A stretch of 64,000 nt of DNA from JBBSBL01 sp963735885 (lineage in GTDB: Bacteria; Actinomycetota; Thermoleophilia; Solirubrobacterales; Solirubrobacteraceae): assembly GCA_963735885.1 (NCBI GenBank), contig CAVTMP010000004.1, positions 558,001 to 622,000 of the forward strand, in the 5' to 3' direction. The notes beneath the pieces are model-generated. The model had not been told where the DNA came from. It saw nothing but the letters and a program-made list of their open reading frames with translations, and did no database searches. Of the stretch, positions 38,781 to 47,975 are shown piece by piece (the first letter of the stretch is position 1; each line of letters opens with the position of its first letter). Position numbers and translations under genes: made by a program.

Positions 38781-40412
38781 CCGTCGGCGCCAGCGTCATC
38801 GCCCCGCCGCGCGGCACCCTGCTCGGCGGTGGCCTCGGCACCGTGGTCGCGGCCGGCGTCGCTCAGCGGCCTGCTGGCGGCCGACGTCGTCAACAGCGAA
38901 GGGCCCGGCGCGTTCGCCCTCGCGCTGGTGGCGATCGTCTGCGCGCTCGGCGCGACGGTCCTCGTCGCGATGCGCTCCGAGGGCGCCCGCGACACCCGAT
39001 GGCGTTGTGGCCGCTCGGGCTGGCGATCCCGCTCTGGCTCGCGACGTTCGGCCTACGGGCGCTCACGCTGTGGGGCTCGCCGGAGTTCGCCGACCGTCCC
39101 GCTCCAGGCGCTCGGATTCGGCCCCGGCGACCTCACGCGATCGGTCGCGATCGCAGGGCCGGGATCGCCGCCTGGTGCCTCGGCTACCTCTCGCTGCTGC
39201 TCCCCGAACGCCGCGGGACACCGCCGGATTCCGCGGGTCGTGCGCACCTGTCGCCCGCCCTCGGTCGGTGGCGGTCGTGGCGGCGGTGGTCGGCGGCACC
39301 TCCTCTGGGGCGCGCTCTTCCAGCGACAGGGGGGCTTCGACGCGCTGATCGACGCGCCGGCGACGATCCGGGCCAACCAGCAGTCGAGCTTCTACGGCTT
39401 CGTCGGCGTCTGGATGGTCCAGGGCGCGGCGATCTACGCCTGGATCGGCGACGCTCGCCGGCCCGGGTCGCTCCGCCGGGTCGCGGAGCCGCCGGGCGTG
39501 GCGGTGTTCGTCGTCGCGGGCCTCGTCGTCGGCGTCGCCGCGGCGTCTGCCTGCAGCTCCGCGAGCTCACACTCGCGTTGATCGTCGCGATGCTCGTGTC
39601 CTTCTCCACCTCCGCCGCCCCCGAGCGCGCGCTCGCTGGCCTCGCCGCCGCGCTCGTGCTGGCGGTCGTGCGCCTGCTGCTCGTCTACCAGCAGGTGCGG
39701 GAGTACAGCCAGCGGGTCGACGACGAGCCGCGCCATCGAGCTCGCTCTCGATACGCCGCCGTCCGAGCTCGCGAGCGCCGACCTCAACACGTTCGACAAC
39801 CTCGTCGCCATGCGCGAGCTCGTCCCCGACTCGGTCGACTTCCTGGATGGACGCACGCTGGCTGACATCCCGGCCACGCTCGTCCCGCGCTCGCTCTGGA
39901 GCGGCAAGCCCCAGCCGATCGACCAGCAGGTCAGCGGCTACCTCTATCCGGGCGACGCGCGTTCGATGCCCGAGGGCCGCGCGGCGTCGGCTCGACGGGC
40001 TGCCCGGGCACGCCGATCGCTCCTGCAGGGCGAGCTCTACTGGAACCTCGGTCTCGCCGGCGTGGTGATCGGCTCGGCGGTCGTCGGGGTCGCGATGGGC
40101 CTGCTCGGCCGCCTGGGGCGGCGGGCACCGGCGAGCGACTCGCTGCTCACGCTCTACGCGGTCGCGATGAGCTTCGTCCCGCTGTTGCTCACCCGCTCGT
40201 TCGCCGCGATGACCGGCAACCTGGTGCTGGCGCTGATCGGAACGGGCATCGCGGTGCGGGCGCTCAGCCGCGACGGCCGTGCGGAAGGCGGCGCGTGCGG
40301 CGCCCCGGCGACGTGGCCCGCGCGGCACCGGGCCCGCGGGAGCCGCGAGGCTCGGCCTCGCGGCGCTGCCGCGGGTGACGCTCGCCGCCGGCTGCGGCCA
40401 CGGGCGACCTGA
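38777..40412 (+). CDS. O-antigen-polymerase-like membrane protein (Wzy type, heavily frameshifted)
   Basis: About 540 residues when pieced together from at least seven frame changes between 38860 and 40010. Recognisable parts: hydrophobic helices throughout, ANQQSSFYGFVGVWMVQG, LRELTLALIVAMLVSF, VPRSLWSGKPQPIDQQ (the P-R-x-L-W-x-x-K-P motif of repeat-unit polymerases) and GELYWNLGLAGVVIGS. Polymerises lipid-linked repeat units at the outer face of the membrane. The exact end is uncertain: the last frame stops at 40412, another at 40378, and the next gene may start inside it at 40279. Confidence 0.55.
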
Positions 40413-40839
40413 CCCGCACGCGCAACCTCGTGACGACCTCCGCACGTCGAGGTCGACGACGGCCCGCCGATCGGCGGAGCGGGCGTTCGTCGGTGGTGGC
40501 GCGACGTCCAGTACGCAACTTCACGGGGTTCGTGTCGCTCTTGGGACCGGCCGATCCCGTGCCGGCCGGCGCGGCCGGTAGCTCGACGCCCTGTCGTTCC
40601 TGACCGCGGCCGCCACGCGCCACGTCGGTCGCCGCCGGCCGCGCGGGTCGCGGACGGATCGAGTGCGGGTCATGGTCACGGTCCGTCAGCCGGTCGGTAG
40701 AAGGAGGTCGTCGACGGCGACGTTGACGCTGCCGGTGCGGATGCGGCAGGTCGACGGCCGATGGCGGGTGGTCGGCGGCTACGCTCGGCCGATCGCCTAC
40801 GCCGGCGCTGGTCCGCTCATCGGGGGGGATCAGCGGTGA
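40279..40839 (+). CDS. Putative lipoprotein 1 (frameshifted)
   Basis: GTG at 40279 opens a basic n-region, then ARLGLAALPRVTLAAGC, a lipobox-like LAAGC. Downstream, pieces in different frames read GDLTRTRNLVTT, RDVQYATSRGFVSLLGPADP, LSFLTAAATRHV and LPVRMRQVDGRWRVVGGYAR, with a stop at 40837-40839 that overlaps the next start. The last piece resembles the closing strands of NTF2/SnoaL-like lipoproteins (V-D-G-R-W-x-V). At least four indels. A reconstruction, not a clean ORF; the short non-coding-looking stretch is explained by it. Confidence 0.4.
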
Positions 40840-41339
40840 CCGCTCTCCGTCGCCTTGCGCTGGCGGCCGCGCTGGTCAGCGCCCGTCGCTCCCCCTCGGC
40901 TGCGGCGACGGCCCGACACGCGCCGCGTATCCGTCGAGGACCCTCCAGAGCTCGGAGATCGCGCACCTCCCCGCCGGCTCTCCCGAGCGCGCCCTCGACG
41001 CTGGTGGCGGGCGCTCCAGACTCGGCGACCGGCCGGCCGCGGTGCGCTTCCTTCCACCGACGAGCGCACACCGGCTCGATCGCGGCCTGCCCTGCTCTTC
41101 GTGGTGGCCAAGTCCTCCGGCCGAGGCTGGTGACCGTGCAGCGAGCCGGCGGGCGCGCCGTGGTGTACACCGAGCTCTCGCCAGCCGCCCGGTGGGCCTC
41201 ACGCGGCTCGTCGACGCCGTGAACCTTCCGCAGGGCTTCGCGCTGGACCGCGCCCGCGGTCGCTGGCGGCTGCGCGACTCGTTCGTCTTCGAGCGCCTAC
41301 GCGAACATCCTGTTCCGCTCGGCACGGCAGCAGGCATAG
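40836..41339 (+). CDS. Putative lipoprotein 2 (frameshifted)
   Basis: GTG at 40836 overlaps the previous stop (GTGA). TALRRLALAAALV is a signal segment with a Cys (GCGDG in a shifted frame) as lipobox candidate. Further pieces: YPSRTLQSSEIAHLPAGSPE, VRFLPPTSAHRLDRG, LVTVQRAGGRAVVYTEL, GLTRLVDAVNLPQGF, ARGRWRLRDSFVFE and ILFRSARQQA with TAG at 41337-41339. The layout matches lipoprotein 1 (a loop, then R-G-R-W-R), so the two may be a tandem pair of small surface proteins. At least four indels. Confidence 0.45.
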
Positions 41340-41347
41340 CCCGGGGG

Positions 41348-42313
41348 TCAGCTCGCGGGCGGCCTCGAGATGCGGCGGCTCCGCGCGTGCCGGCGGCGCA
41401 GGCCCTCACGCCACGGCACGGCCGCGGACCCGAGGTGCGGCGTGGGCATGGTCGCGGTGCCGCGTCGGTAGCCCCGGACCCGCGCCCGGGCCGGGGCGAG
41501 CGAGCGGTGTCGCCGCGCGAGCTCCAAGCAGACCACGCCTTCGACGGCGATCGCCCGGAGCGCCCGGAGCGGGCGCCGTAGCACGCCGTACTTGCGCAGG
41601 AGGTACCCACGGGACTCCCCGACGATCTCCGCCTTCCGCAGGGAGTGGTAGCCCGTGCTGCCCGAGGTCGCGTGAAGCGCACGGGCCCGGGGGACGAGGA
41701 CGGTGCGCGCGCCGGCCGCCCGCAGCCGCAGCGCCAGGTCGACGTCCTCGCAGTAGGCGAAGAACCCCTCGTCGAATCCTCCGGTCGCGTCGAAGATCTC
41801 GCGCGAGTACGCGGCGGCACCCCCGCACGGCCCGAGGGGCGGGAGCTCGTTCGGCCCGGAGGCTCGCGGCCGGCGCGTCGTGCAGGTAGTCATAGGACGA
41901 GAGGACGGCGTCGACCTCGAGGCCCGCGGTCTCGATGCGGTCGGGCGCCTCCGCCCGGAGCAGCACCCCGGCCGCGACGTCCGCCTCCCCCGAGGACGGC
42001 GCGGCCAGCCGGGAGACGAAGCCGTCCAGCGGGTCGACGTCGTCGTTGGTCACGACGAGCACGATCGCCGCGCGAGACGCGCGCGCGCGGCGTTCACGGC
42101 GGTCCCGAAGCCCCGCGTTGCGGCCCAGTCCGGACCACCGCGCACCGGACTCCTCGACGATCCGGCCGGGTTTCGCCGGGGAGGCCGTTGTCGGCGATCA
42201 CGATCTCGACCGACGCGGTCGCCGGCCGCCGTCGCCCGCAACGCCTCGACGGTCGGCACCAGTTCGGGGCCGGCCGACACCGAGGGGATCAGGACCGAGA
42301 CCGAGACGCTCAT
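41348..42313 (-). CDS. Family 2 glycosyltransferase, rhamnosyltransferase-like (frameshifted)
   Basis: About 320 residues. SVSVSVLIPSVSAGPELVPT opens the GT-A fold; GFGTAVNAA, VVTNDDVDPLDGFV (DxD-like metal site), GGAAAYSREIFDATGGFDEG, FFAYCEDVDLALRLRAAGAR and RALHATSGST then appear in order, the pattern of GT2 enzymes that add rhamnose or similar sugars. Frame changes near 42240, 42130, 42060 and 41880. Start ATG overlaps the stop of the GT4 gene (ATGA at 42310). Cytoplasmic, acting on lipid-linked precursors. Confidence 0.7.
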
Positions 42314-43474
42314 CGCGCCGCGTCGCGCGGCGTGCACCTCTGACGCGAACGCGCGAAGCGCTCGCTGAAGCGCGCGCGGGAGAAGTCGCTCCGCGCGCGC
42401 CGGCAGCGCCGCCGGCTCCCAGGTCCTCGCGGCCACGTCGCGTGCACCGCGGCGCGCAGCGGTCTCCAGCGTCGACGCGGTCGACCAGGACGCCGTCGAC
42501 GTCCGGGCGAACGATGTCCCGCGCGCCGCCGCGGTCGAATCCGATGACCGGCAGCCCGGCGGCCAGCGCCTCGACCATGGAGATGCCGAAGTCCTCCTCG
42601 CCCACGTGGATGAAGGCCGAGGCCGAGCCGTAGAGCGCCGTGAGCTCCTCGCGCGACGTCCAGCCGCGCAGCTCGACGTTGGGCGGCAGGCCGGCGCGGA
42701 CCTTGGCCTCGAGCGGGCCCGACGCCGACCATCGTCAGGCGATACGGCAGGCCGCGAAAGGCCTCGGCCACGAGCTCGGGCTGCTTGTAGGGCACGAGCC
42801 GGTGGACCCAGAGGAAGTGCGCCGGCTCCTTGTCGGCGTCGGGGCGGAACTCGCGGACGTCCACCGGCGGGTGGATGACCTCGGCGTCGCGACCGTAGAA
42901 GCGCCGGATGCGGTCGCGGACGGCGGTCGAGTTGGCGACGTAGGCGTCGACACGCCGGGACGCCGCGAGGTCGCTGCGACGCAGACGGCCGCGCAGCGCG
43001 CTGAGGACCAGCCGCTCGGCGCCACGGCCGCGCTCGCCGTCGATCTCGGGCGTCCACGCGTACCGCATGGGGGTGTGGCAGTAGCAGACGTGCGTCCCGC
43101 GTCGCGGGTCGACCGCCACGGCGCAGGCGTGGGACGACGAGACGACGATGTCGTAGTCCTCGAGCGGCAGGCCGCGAAACCACCGCGGCATGGTCGGGAG
43201 CAGGTAACGCCAGGCACCGGGGGTGTGCCCGCGCTGGCGAAGGCCCGGGATGCGCGCGAGCCGCGACTCCGCGGACGATGAGCCGGCTCAGGTGCGCGGG
43301 GATGACCTCGTGCGCCGCGTGGAAGGTGTAGATGTCCGGCTCGGCCGTGTCGGCGAAGACGTCCCGAACGAGCGCGTCGACCACCCGCTCGGCGCCGTGG
43401 AAGCCCTGGAACCAGTCGTGGACGATGGCCGGGCGCACGTCGGGTCCGAACCGGCCGCGCCTGCCGACCGGCAC
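42310..43474 (-). CDS. Family 4 glycosyltransferase (GT-B; frameshifted)
   Basis: About 388 residues. PAIVHDWFQGFHGAERVVDAL, SSSHACAVAVDP, THVCYCHTPMRYAWTPE, YVANSTAVRDRIRRFYGRDA, VIHPPVDVREFRP, LVPYKQPELVAEAF and EEDFGISMVEALAAGLPVIG (the E-x7-E motif), then GARDIV. This is the retaining GT4 pattern, often mannosyl- or glucosyltransferases. Indels near 43235, 42720, 42600 and 42470. GTG start. Pairs with the GT2 downstream. Confidence 0.72.
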
Positions 43475-43528
43475 CGTCAGGGGCCGCCGCCGGATCGGCG
43501 GTGCTCGACGGTCCCGACACGGTCGGCG

Positions 43529-45088
43529 CTAGTGCGCCTCCCGTGCCAGCATGGCCGGCACGGTCAGGCAGAGGATCTGGAAGTCGAGCAGCAGCGACCA
43601 GTTCTCGATGTAGTAGTTGTCCCACTCCACGCGGTCGGCCAGCGAGCTGTCGCCGCGCAGGCCGTGCACCTGCGCCCAGCCGGTGAGACCGGACTTCACG
43701 CGGTGGCGGTCGCCGTAGCGGTAGACGTGGTCCTGGAAGGCCCGAACGTAGGCTGTGCGCTCGGGGCGCGGCCCGACGAGCGACATGTCGCCCACGAGCA
43801 CGTTCAGGAGTTGGGGGAGCTCGTCGAGCGAGGTCTTCCGCAGGAACCGGCCCAGTCTCGTGCGCCGGTCGATGACGGTGGGCGCAGCGCCGTTGCCGTT
43901 GCCGCCCGCGGCGACGGGATCCGACGCGACGGCGCGGCCCGGCCCCTCGGTGCCGTGGCGGCCGGCCTCGCTGATCACCTGCGCCGCCCACGCCGCGTCC
44001 CACTCGCCGTCCGCCCCGGGCTCGCCGTGCATGGTGCGGAACTTGAGCATCATGAACTCGTGGCCGTCGAGCCCGACCCGCGGCTGGCGGAAGAATACGG
44101 GTCCCCTCGAGTTCAGCTTCACCGCCAGCGCGATCGCCAGCATGAGTGGCGAGATCAGCACGAGCATCAGTCCCGCGACCACCCGGTCCACGAGGTACTT
44201 GACGCCGAAGTGCCAGCCCTGCGGGTCCACCCGGCGGGTGCGCATCAGCGGGATGCCGCCGAGGTGCTCGACCTCGATCCGGCTGTTGATCTCCTCGAAC
44301 AGGCGCGGGACGACCGAGACCCGCACCCCGAGCTCCCCACACCGGCGGATGAGGTTCACCAGGACGTCGTGCGGCGCGGCGGCGAAGGCCACGATCACGT
44401 GCCCGACGTCCTCGTGGCGGATCACGTCGTCGAGATCCCACGTCGAGCCGAGGACCGGCGGGTCGTCGGGCTGCGGCGTGCCGTTCCGCCCGGAGTCCTC
44501 GTCCAGGAAGCCCACCGGCGTCAGGCCGAGCTCCGGGTGCTCGATCAGCCGCTGCGCGACACGGCGGCCGACCGGGGCGGCGCCGATGACCAACGTCGGC
44601 GTCAGCCCGCGCCCGCGGAGGCGGCTATGGCGAAGCCAGAGCGCGAGCCCGGCGCGGCCGGTGGCCAGGCAGATCGTCGTCGCCAGCCAGAGTCGAACGA
44701 CCTGCGCCCCGGCGCCGAGGACGTCGTTGGTCAGCAGCCGGACGCTGAGGACCAGGATGGCGGCGGTCGCCGTCGCGCCGATGAGCCGCGACAGGTCGCC
44801 GAGCGGACTGAGTCGGACGCGGTAGTCGTAGGCGCCGCGGAGCTTCAGCGCGATGAAGGTGACCGCCACGAAGGCGATGCCCCAGCCGAGCCCGCCCTGG
44901 CTGACGCTCTCGTCCGCCGCCCCCGCGATCGCGGCGCCGAGCGTGAGCATCGCGACGTCGGTCGCGAACGCGCGGTTGATCCGCGCCAGGCGGCCGGGCG
45001 CAGGGACGGGCAGCTCGCGCGCCAGCGCGACCCGCTCCTGCTCCCGCTCGCTCGAGCGGGCTCGTGACTCCTGTGGTGCTTGCTTCAT
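43529..45088 (-). CDS. Polyprenyl-phosphate sugar-1-phosphate transferase (initiating enzyme)
   Basis: 519 residues, intact. N-terminal four helices and a CoA-binding-type Rossmann domain (LVIGAAPVGRRVAQRLI), a fifth helix (GLMLVLISPLMLAIALAVKL), then the catalytic domain of WbaP/PglC type: FRQPRVGLDG, MMLKFRTM, KTSLDELPQLLNVL, GDMSLVGPRPE and VKSGLTGWAQVHGLRG. It transfers a sugar-1-phosphate from a nucleotide sugar to undecaprenyl phosphate, the first step of repeat-unit synthesis. An Ala/Gly-rich insert of about 45 residues follows the KFRTM motif. ATG at 45088 preferred over the longer GTG form, whose extra 54 residues are low complexity. Confidence 0.9.
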   Translation of the reverse strand: MKQAPQESRARSSEREQERVALARELPVPAPGRLARINRAFATDVAMLTLGAAIAGAADESVSQGGLGWGIAFVAVTFIALKLRGAYDYRVRLSPLGDLSRLIGATATAAILVLSVRLLTNDVLGAGAQVVRLWLATTICLATGRAGLALWLRHSRLRGRGLTPTLVIGAAPVGRRVAQRLIEHPELGLTPVGFLDEDSGRNGTPQPDDPPVLGSTWDLDDVIRHEDVGHVIVAFAAAPHDVLVNLIRRCGELGVRVSVVPRLFEEINSRIEVEHLGGIPLMRTRRVDPQGWHFGVKYLVDRVVAGLMLVLISPLMLAIALAVKLNSRGPVFFRQPRVGLDGHEFMMLKFRTMHGEPGADGEWDAAWAAQVISEAGRHGTEGPGRAVASDPVAAGGNGNGAAPTVIDRRTRLGRFLRKTSLDELPQLLNVLVGDMSLVGPRPERTAYVRAFQDHVYRYGDRHRVKSGLTGWAQVHGLRGDSSLADRVEWDNYYIENWSLLLDFQILCLTVPAMLAREAH

Positions 45089-45297
45089 TCCCTGTCCGTC
45101 GTCCGGGCCGGACAGACCCTCGCCGCAAGTCCTCTGCTTCGGGCGAATGGCGACGTGGCCCTTCCAGTGCCCGTGTCGCTGTCGACCGGCCGAGGTGCGC
45201 ACGATAGCCCAGACGGGGCGCGCCGTGCAGGCCTGCAACCAGGCGGACACGACCAGGTCACACGCGTCTCACACGCACGCGGACAGCGGGCGGGTCC

Positions 45298-45303
45298 TAC
45301 AAT
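45298..45303 (+). promoter_or_regulatory. Putative -10 element (TACAAT) for the ligase 1 operon
   Basis: TACAAT is close to the sigma-70 consensus. It lies 37 nt before the GTG at 45341 in the divergent gap with the sugar transferase. Confidence 0.45.
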
Positions 45304-45340
45304 CGCGCGCTCCCGCCGCCCTGGCGGGGCCCGGCGCCCC

Positions 45341-46901
45341 GTGACGACCTCGACCGCATCCCCCCGCGCGACCCGCGGCGTCCTCCAGGCGCTCGTCACG
45401 GCGCTCCTCCTCGCCGGGCCGACGGCGCTTGGCTTCTTCTCCGGTGGGTACTTCGATGAGTCGTTCCTCTGGGCCGGGCTGGGGGCCTGGGCCCTCGTCG
45501 TCGCGGCGGCGGTGCTTGCGGGCGACCACTGCCCCGGTCGCGGGTCGCCTGGCTCGCAATCTCGGCGGCTCGCCGGCCTCGCGGCGTGGACCGCGCTGTC
45601 GATCACGTGGACACCGGTGCGCGGCGCAGCGATCGACGACGTGCAGCGGCTGCTTCGTCTATCTCGGCGCGGTGGTGGCCGGCTTGGCGCTCCTGCGACC
45701 ACGCGCCGCGGCGCGAGCCGTCGAGCCGGCGCTCGCGCTGGGCGCGCTGGTCGTGGTCGGCTACGCGCTCTCCGAGCGGGTCCTTCCCGGGCCTGATACG
45801 CCTCGACCGGAGCTTCACCGCCGCCAGCCGGCTCGAGCAGCCGCTGACCTACTGGAACGGGATGGGCGTGCTCTCCGCGATCGGCGCTCGTCCTCTGCGG
45901 CCGCATGGTCGGCGAGCGCACGCGCGGCGCGATGGCTGCGCGCCGCTCGCCGCCGCCGGCACGGTGCCGTCGCGCGTGGGGCTGTACCTCACGTTCTCGC
46001 GCGGCGCGCTCGTCGCCTTGGCCTGCGGCGTCTGCGTGCTGGTCGCCGCCGCACCGACGCGCGCGCAGCTGCGGGCGCTCGCCCTCCTGGTGGCGGCGGC
46101 GCCGTCCCGGTGGTCGTCTCGACACCTGCGCGGAGTGCGCACGCTGTTCGGCCCGCTCGAGACGCGGAAGGACCAGGGCCTCGAGATGGCCCTTGTGCTC
46201 GTCGTCTTCGCAGCCGGCGTCGGCCTCGTGGCGGCCTGGGTGGCGCGCGCCGAGCGCGACGGACGCCTGCGCGAGGCCGTTCACGGCGCTGCTACGGCCG
46301 CTCGCGATCGTCGGCGCCGTGGTCTGCGCCGCGTTCCCGGTCGCCCTCGTGATCGCCCAGGGGTCGACGAACGGAGCGCTGGGCGAAGGCAATCCCACCC
46401 GCGGCGCGACAGCCGACCGACTCGGTTCGCTCGACTCCAACCGCAACGCCTTCTGGCGTGTGGCGGTCCGAGAGGTGCGACGGGAACCCCTGCGTGGCAC
46501 CGGGGCGGGCGGTTTCCGCGTGGCCTGGCTCCAGGAAGCGGGCGATCAACTACAACGTGGTCGACGTGCACTCGGATTACCTGCAGGCTGCTGACCGAGC
46601 TCGGCATCGTCGGCGTTGTCGCTCATGCTCTCTGTTCCTCGGCGGCGTGGCCGTCGCGGCAGTCCGCGCGATCCGACGACATCCCGACGCTCGCGCCCGG
46701 CTGGGCCGCCGGCGTGGCGGTGTGGGCGGCGCACAGCGCCGTCGACTGGGACTGGGAGCTGCCCGGCCGTGACGCTGGTCGCGCTGCTGCTCGCCTCGGC
46801 GCTGCTGGCCTGGAGCGGTCGAGGACGCGCGGCCGGCGGCCCCGGCGGCGGCCGCGGTCCCCGAGGGCACCCCGACGCGCGCGGGAGCCGTGGCACCGTG
46901 A
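45341..46901 (+). CDS. O-antigen-ligase-like membrane protein, copy 1 (heavily frameshifted)
   Basis: About 520 residues. LGFFSGGYFDESFLWAGLGA, TALSITWTPVRGAAIDDVQR, LEQPLTYWNGMGVLSAIG (Wzy_C/WaaL-type loop), LYLTFSRGALVALACG, SLDSNRNAFWRVAVREV, GTGAGGFRVAWLQ, VDVHSDYLQ (conserved His) and AVDWDWELP follow the WaaL order. At least seven indels. Ligase-like enzymes move finished glycan from the lipid carrier to an acceptor. The stop overlaps the next start (GTGA at 46898). Paralogue of the gene at 49728-51193. Confidence 0.65.
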
Positions 46902-47336
46902 GCGGGGTCGCTGCGCGGGTGGTGTTGGCGCTCGTCGGGCGTGCCGTGGTGGCGTTCTTGGCCCACGGCATCCGGGTCAACGACCTCGATGCCCAGGGAA
47001 CGTCCGCCCTCGCGGGCGCCCCCGATCCGATCCCGTCCGCCGAGGCTCGCCGGATCCGTTCGCTGTTCCGTGGGGCCCAGGATCTCAACCCCGACCCGTC
47101 GCCGCTCGTCAACGAGGCCGAGCTCGCGTCGTTCCTCGGGCGGGACGTCGAGGCCGTCCGCCTGCTGCGGCGTGCAGTGGCGGACAGCCCGGGGTACGAT
47201 TCCGGCGTGGTCGCTGCTCGCCGACGTCGCGGCCGACGTGAACCCGGCGCTCGCAGCCCGAGCGCGCCGCGAGGTGCGGCGTCTCAATCCTCCGCCGCCG
47301 CAGCCCGCGGCCCCGACCGCCCCGCAGGTGAACTGA
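46898..47336 (+). CDS. Membrane-anchored TPR-like protein, copy 1 (one frameshift)
   Basis: About 146 residues: VSGVAARVVLALVGRAVVAF is one membrane helix, then SAEARRIRSLFRGAQDLNPD, NEAELASFLGRDVEAVRLLR, a frame change near 47210, and a closing NPALAARARREVRRLNPPPP. The two helical hairpins read as a single TPR. Same layout and size as the protein at 49334-49756, which also adjoins a ligase gene, so they are paralogues. Likely partner or scaffold of the ligase on the outer side (inference). Confidence 0.6.
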
Positions 47337-47352
47337 CCGGCCCCAGCCTGCG

Positions 47353-47862
47353 TCAGCCCGGCGGTCCCGCTCGCAGCGCCGCGCCGACGACGGGCACCCG
47401 CACCGCGAGGGCGAGCAACGTGGCCTTGCCGGCGGCGAGCAGGCGGACGGGCTTCGCCGACCCGGCGCCGGCGTCGCCCCGGCGCTCCCTGCCGGCATCC
47501 GACCCGGACGAGCTGCCGCTGGGCTCGCTCGAGGTCGAGCCGGAGGTGGTGTCGCCGGAGGTGCCGGACGAGGAGCCCGAGGGTCCGCCCGATCCGGCGG
47601 AGGCGGGCGAGCCCGGCGACCCGGACGAGCCATCACCGGCGCCGCCGTGGGACCTCGGCGCCGACGTGGGCTTCGACCGAGACTTCGGCTTCGGCTTCGG
47701 CTTCGGCTTCTGGTTGCCCTGATTTCCGGATTCGCCACCGGCAAACGGGTCGACGTACTGCTGGTCCCCGGCGTTCGTCGCGACCGCCGTGGCGGTCGGG
47801 CCCGCGCCGAGCAGCGTCACGGCGAGCGCGGGAAGGATGAGCCGGCGAAGGAGCGGGGACAT
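47353..47862 (-). CDS. Secreted low-complexity protein with Lys-Pro repeat
   Basis: 169 residues, intact. Signal peptide SPLLRRLILPALAVTLLGAG, then TNAGDQQYVDPFAGGE, a KPKPKPKPKSRSKP stretch encoded by the hexamer repeat at 47683-47710, a long Ser/Gly/Thr-rich region, and a C-terminal hydrophobic segment (LLALAVRVPVVGAALRAG). The Q-Y-x-D-P-F motif recurs in surface proteins of this lineage. The layout suggests a cell-wall or membrane-attached stalk; function unknown. Start ATG supported by TACCGT 9 nt upstream. Confidence 0.65.
   Translation of the reverse strand: MSPLLRRLILPALAVTLLGAGPTATAVATNAGDQQYVDPFAGGESGNQGNQKPKPKPKPKSRSKPTSAPRSHGGAGDGSSGSPGSPASAGSGGPSGSSSGTSGDTTSGSTSSEPSGSSSGSDAGRERRGDAGAGSAKPVRLLAAGKATLLALAVRVPVVGAALRAGPPG
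47683..47710 (+). repeat. Hexanucleotide microsatellite (CTTCGG)4.7
   Basis: CTTCGG repeated four times plus CTTC. On the minus strand it encodes Lys-Pro dipeptides, so changes in copy number stay in frame and would only lengthen or shorten the stalk. Confidence 0.85.
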
Positions 47863-47871
47863 CGGCCGCCA

Positions 47872-47877
47872 ACGGTA
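47872..47877 (-). promoter_or_regulatory. Putative -10 element (TACCGT) for the Lys-Pro protein gene
   Basis: Minus-strand TACCGT, 9 nt before the ATG at 47862. Confidence 0.4.
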
Positions 47878-47962
47878 GCGAAGGGACACGCCAGCGGTGC
47901 GGAGGAGCCGCGCAAGCGACCGCTGCGCCGGTCGGCCCCACCGGACCCACACCGCTCTCCGC

Positions 47963-47968
47963 TACCGT
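47963..47968 (+). promoter_or_regulatory. Putative -10 element (TACCGT) for flippase 2
   Basis: TACCGT ends 7 nt before the GTG at 47976. Confidence 0.4.
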
Positions 47969-47975
47969 CCGCGCC

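Noticed and set aside
38777..47336. Programmed ribosomal frameshifting as the cause of the many frame changes
   Set aside because: There are too many, in unrelated genes, without a shared slippery site or hairpin; simple one-base corrections restore known motifs.
47683..47710. CRISPR-like short repeats
   Set aside because: The unit is a six-base contiguous microsatellite without spacers, inside a coding region.
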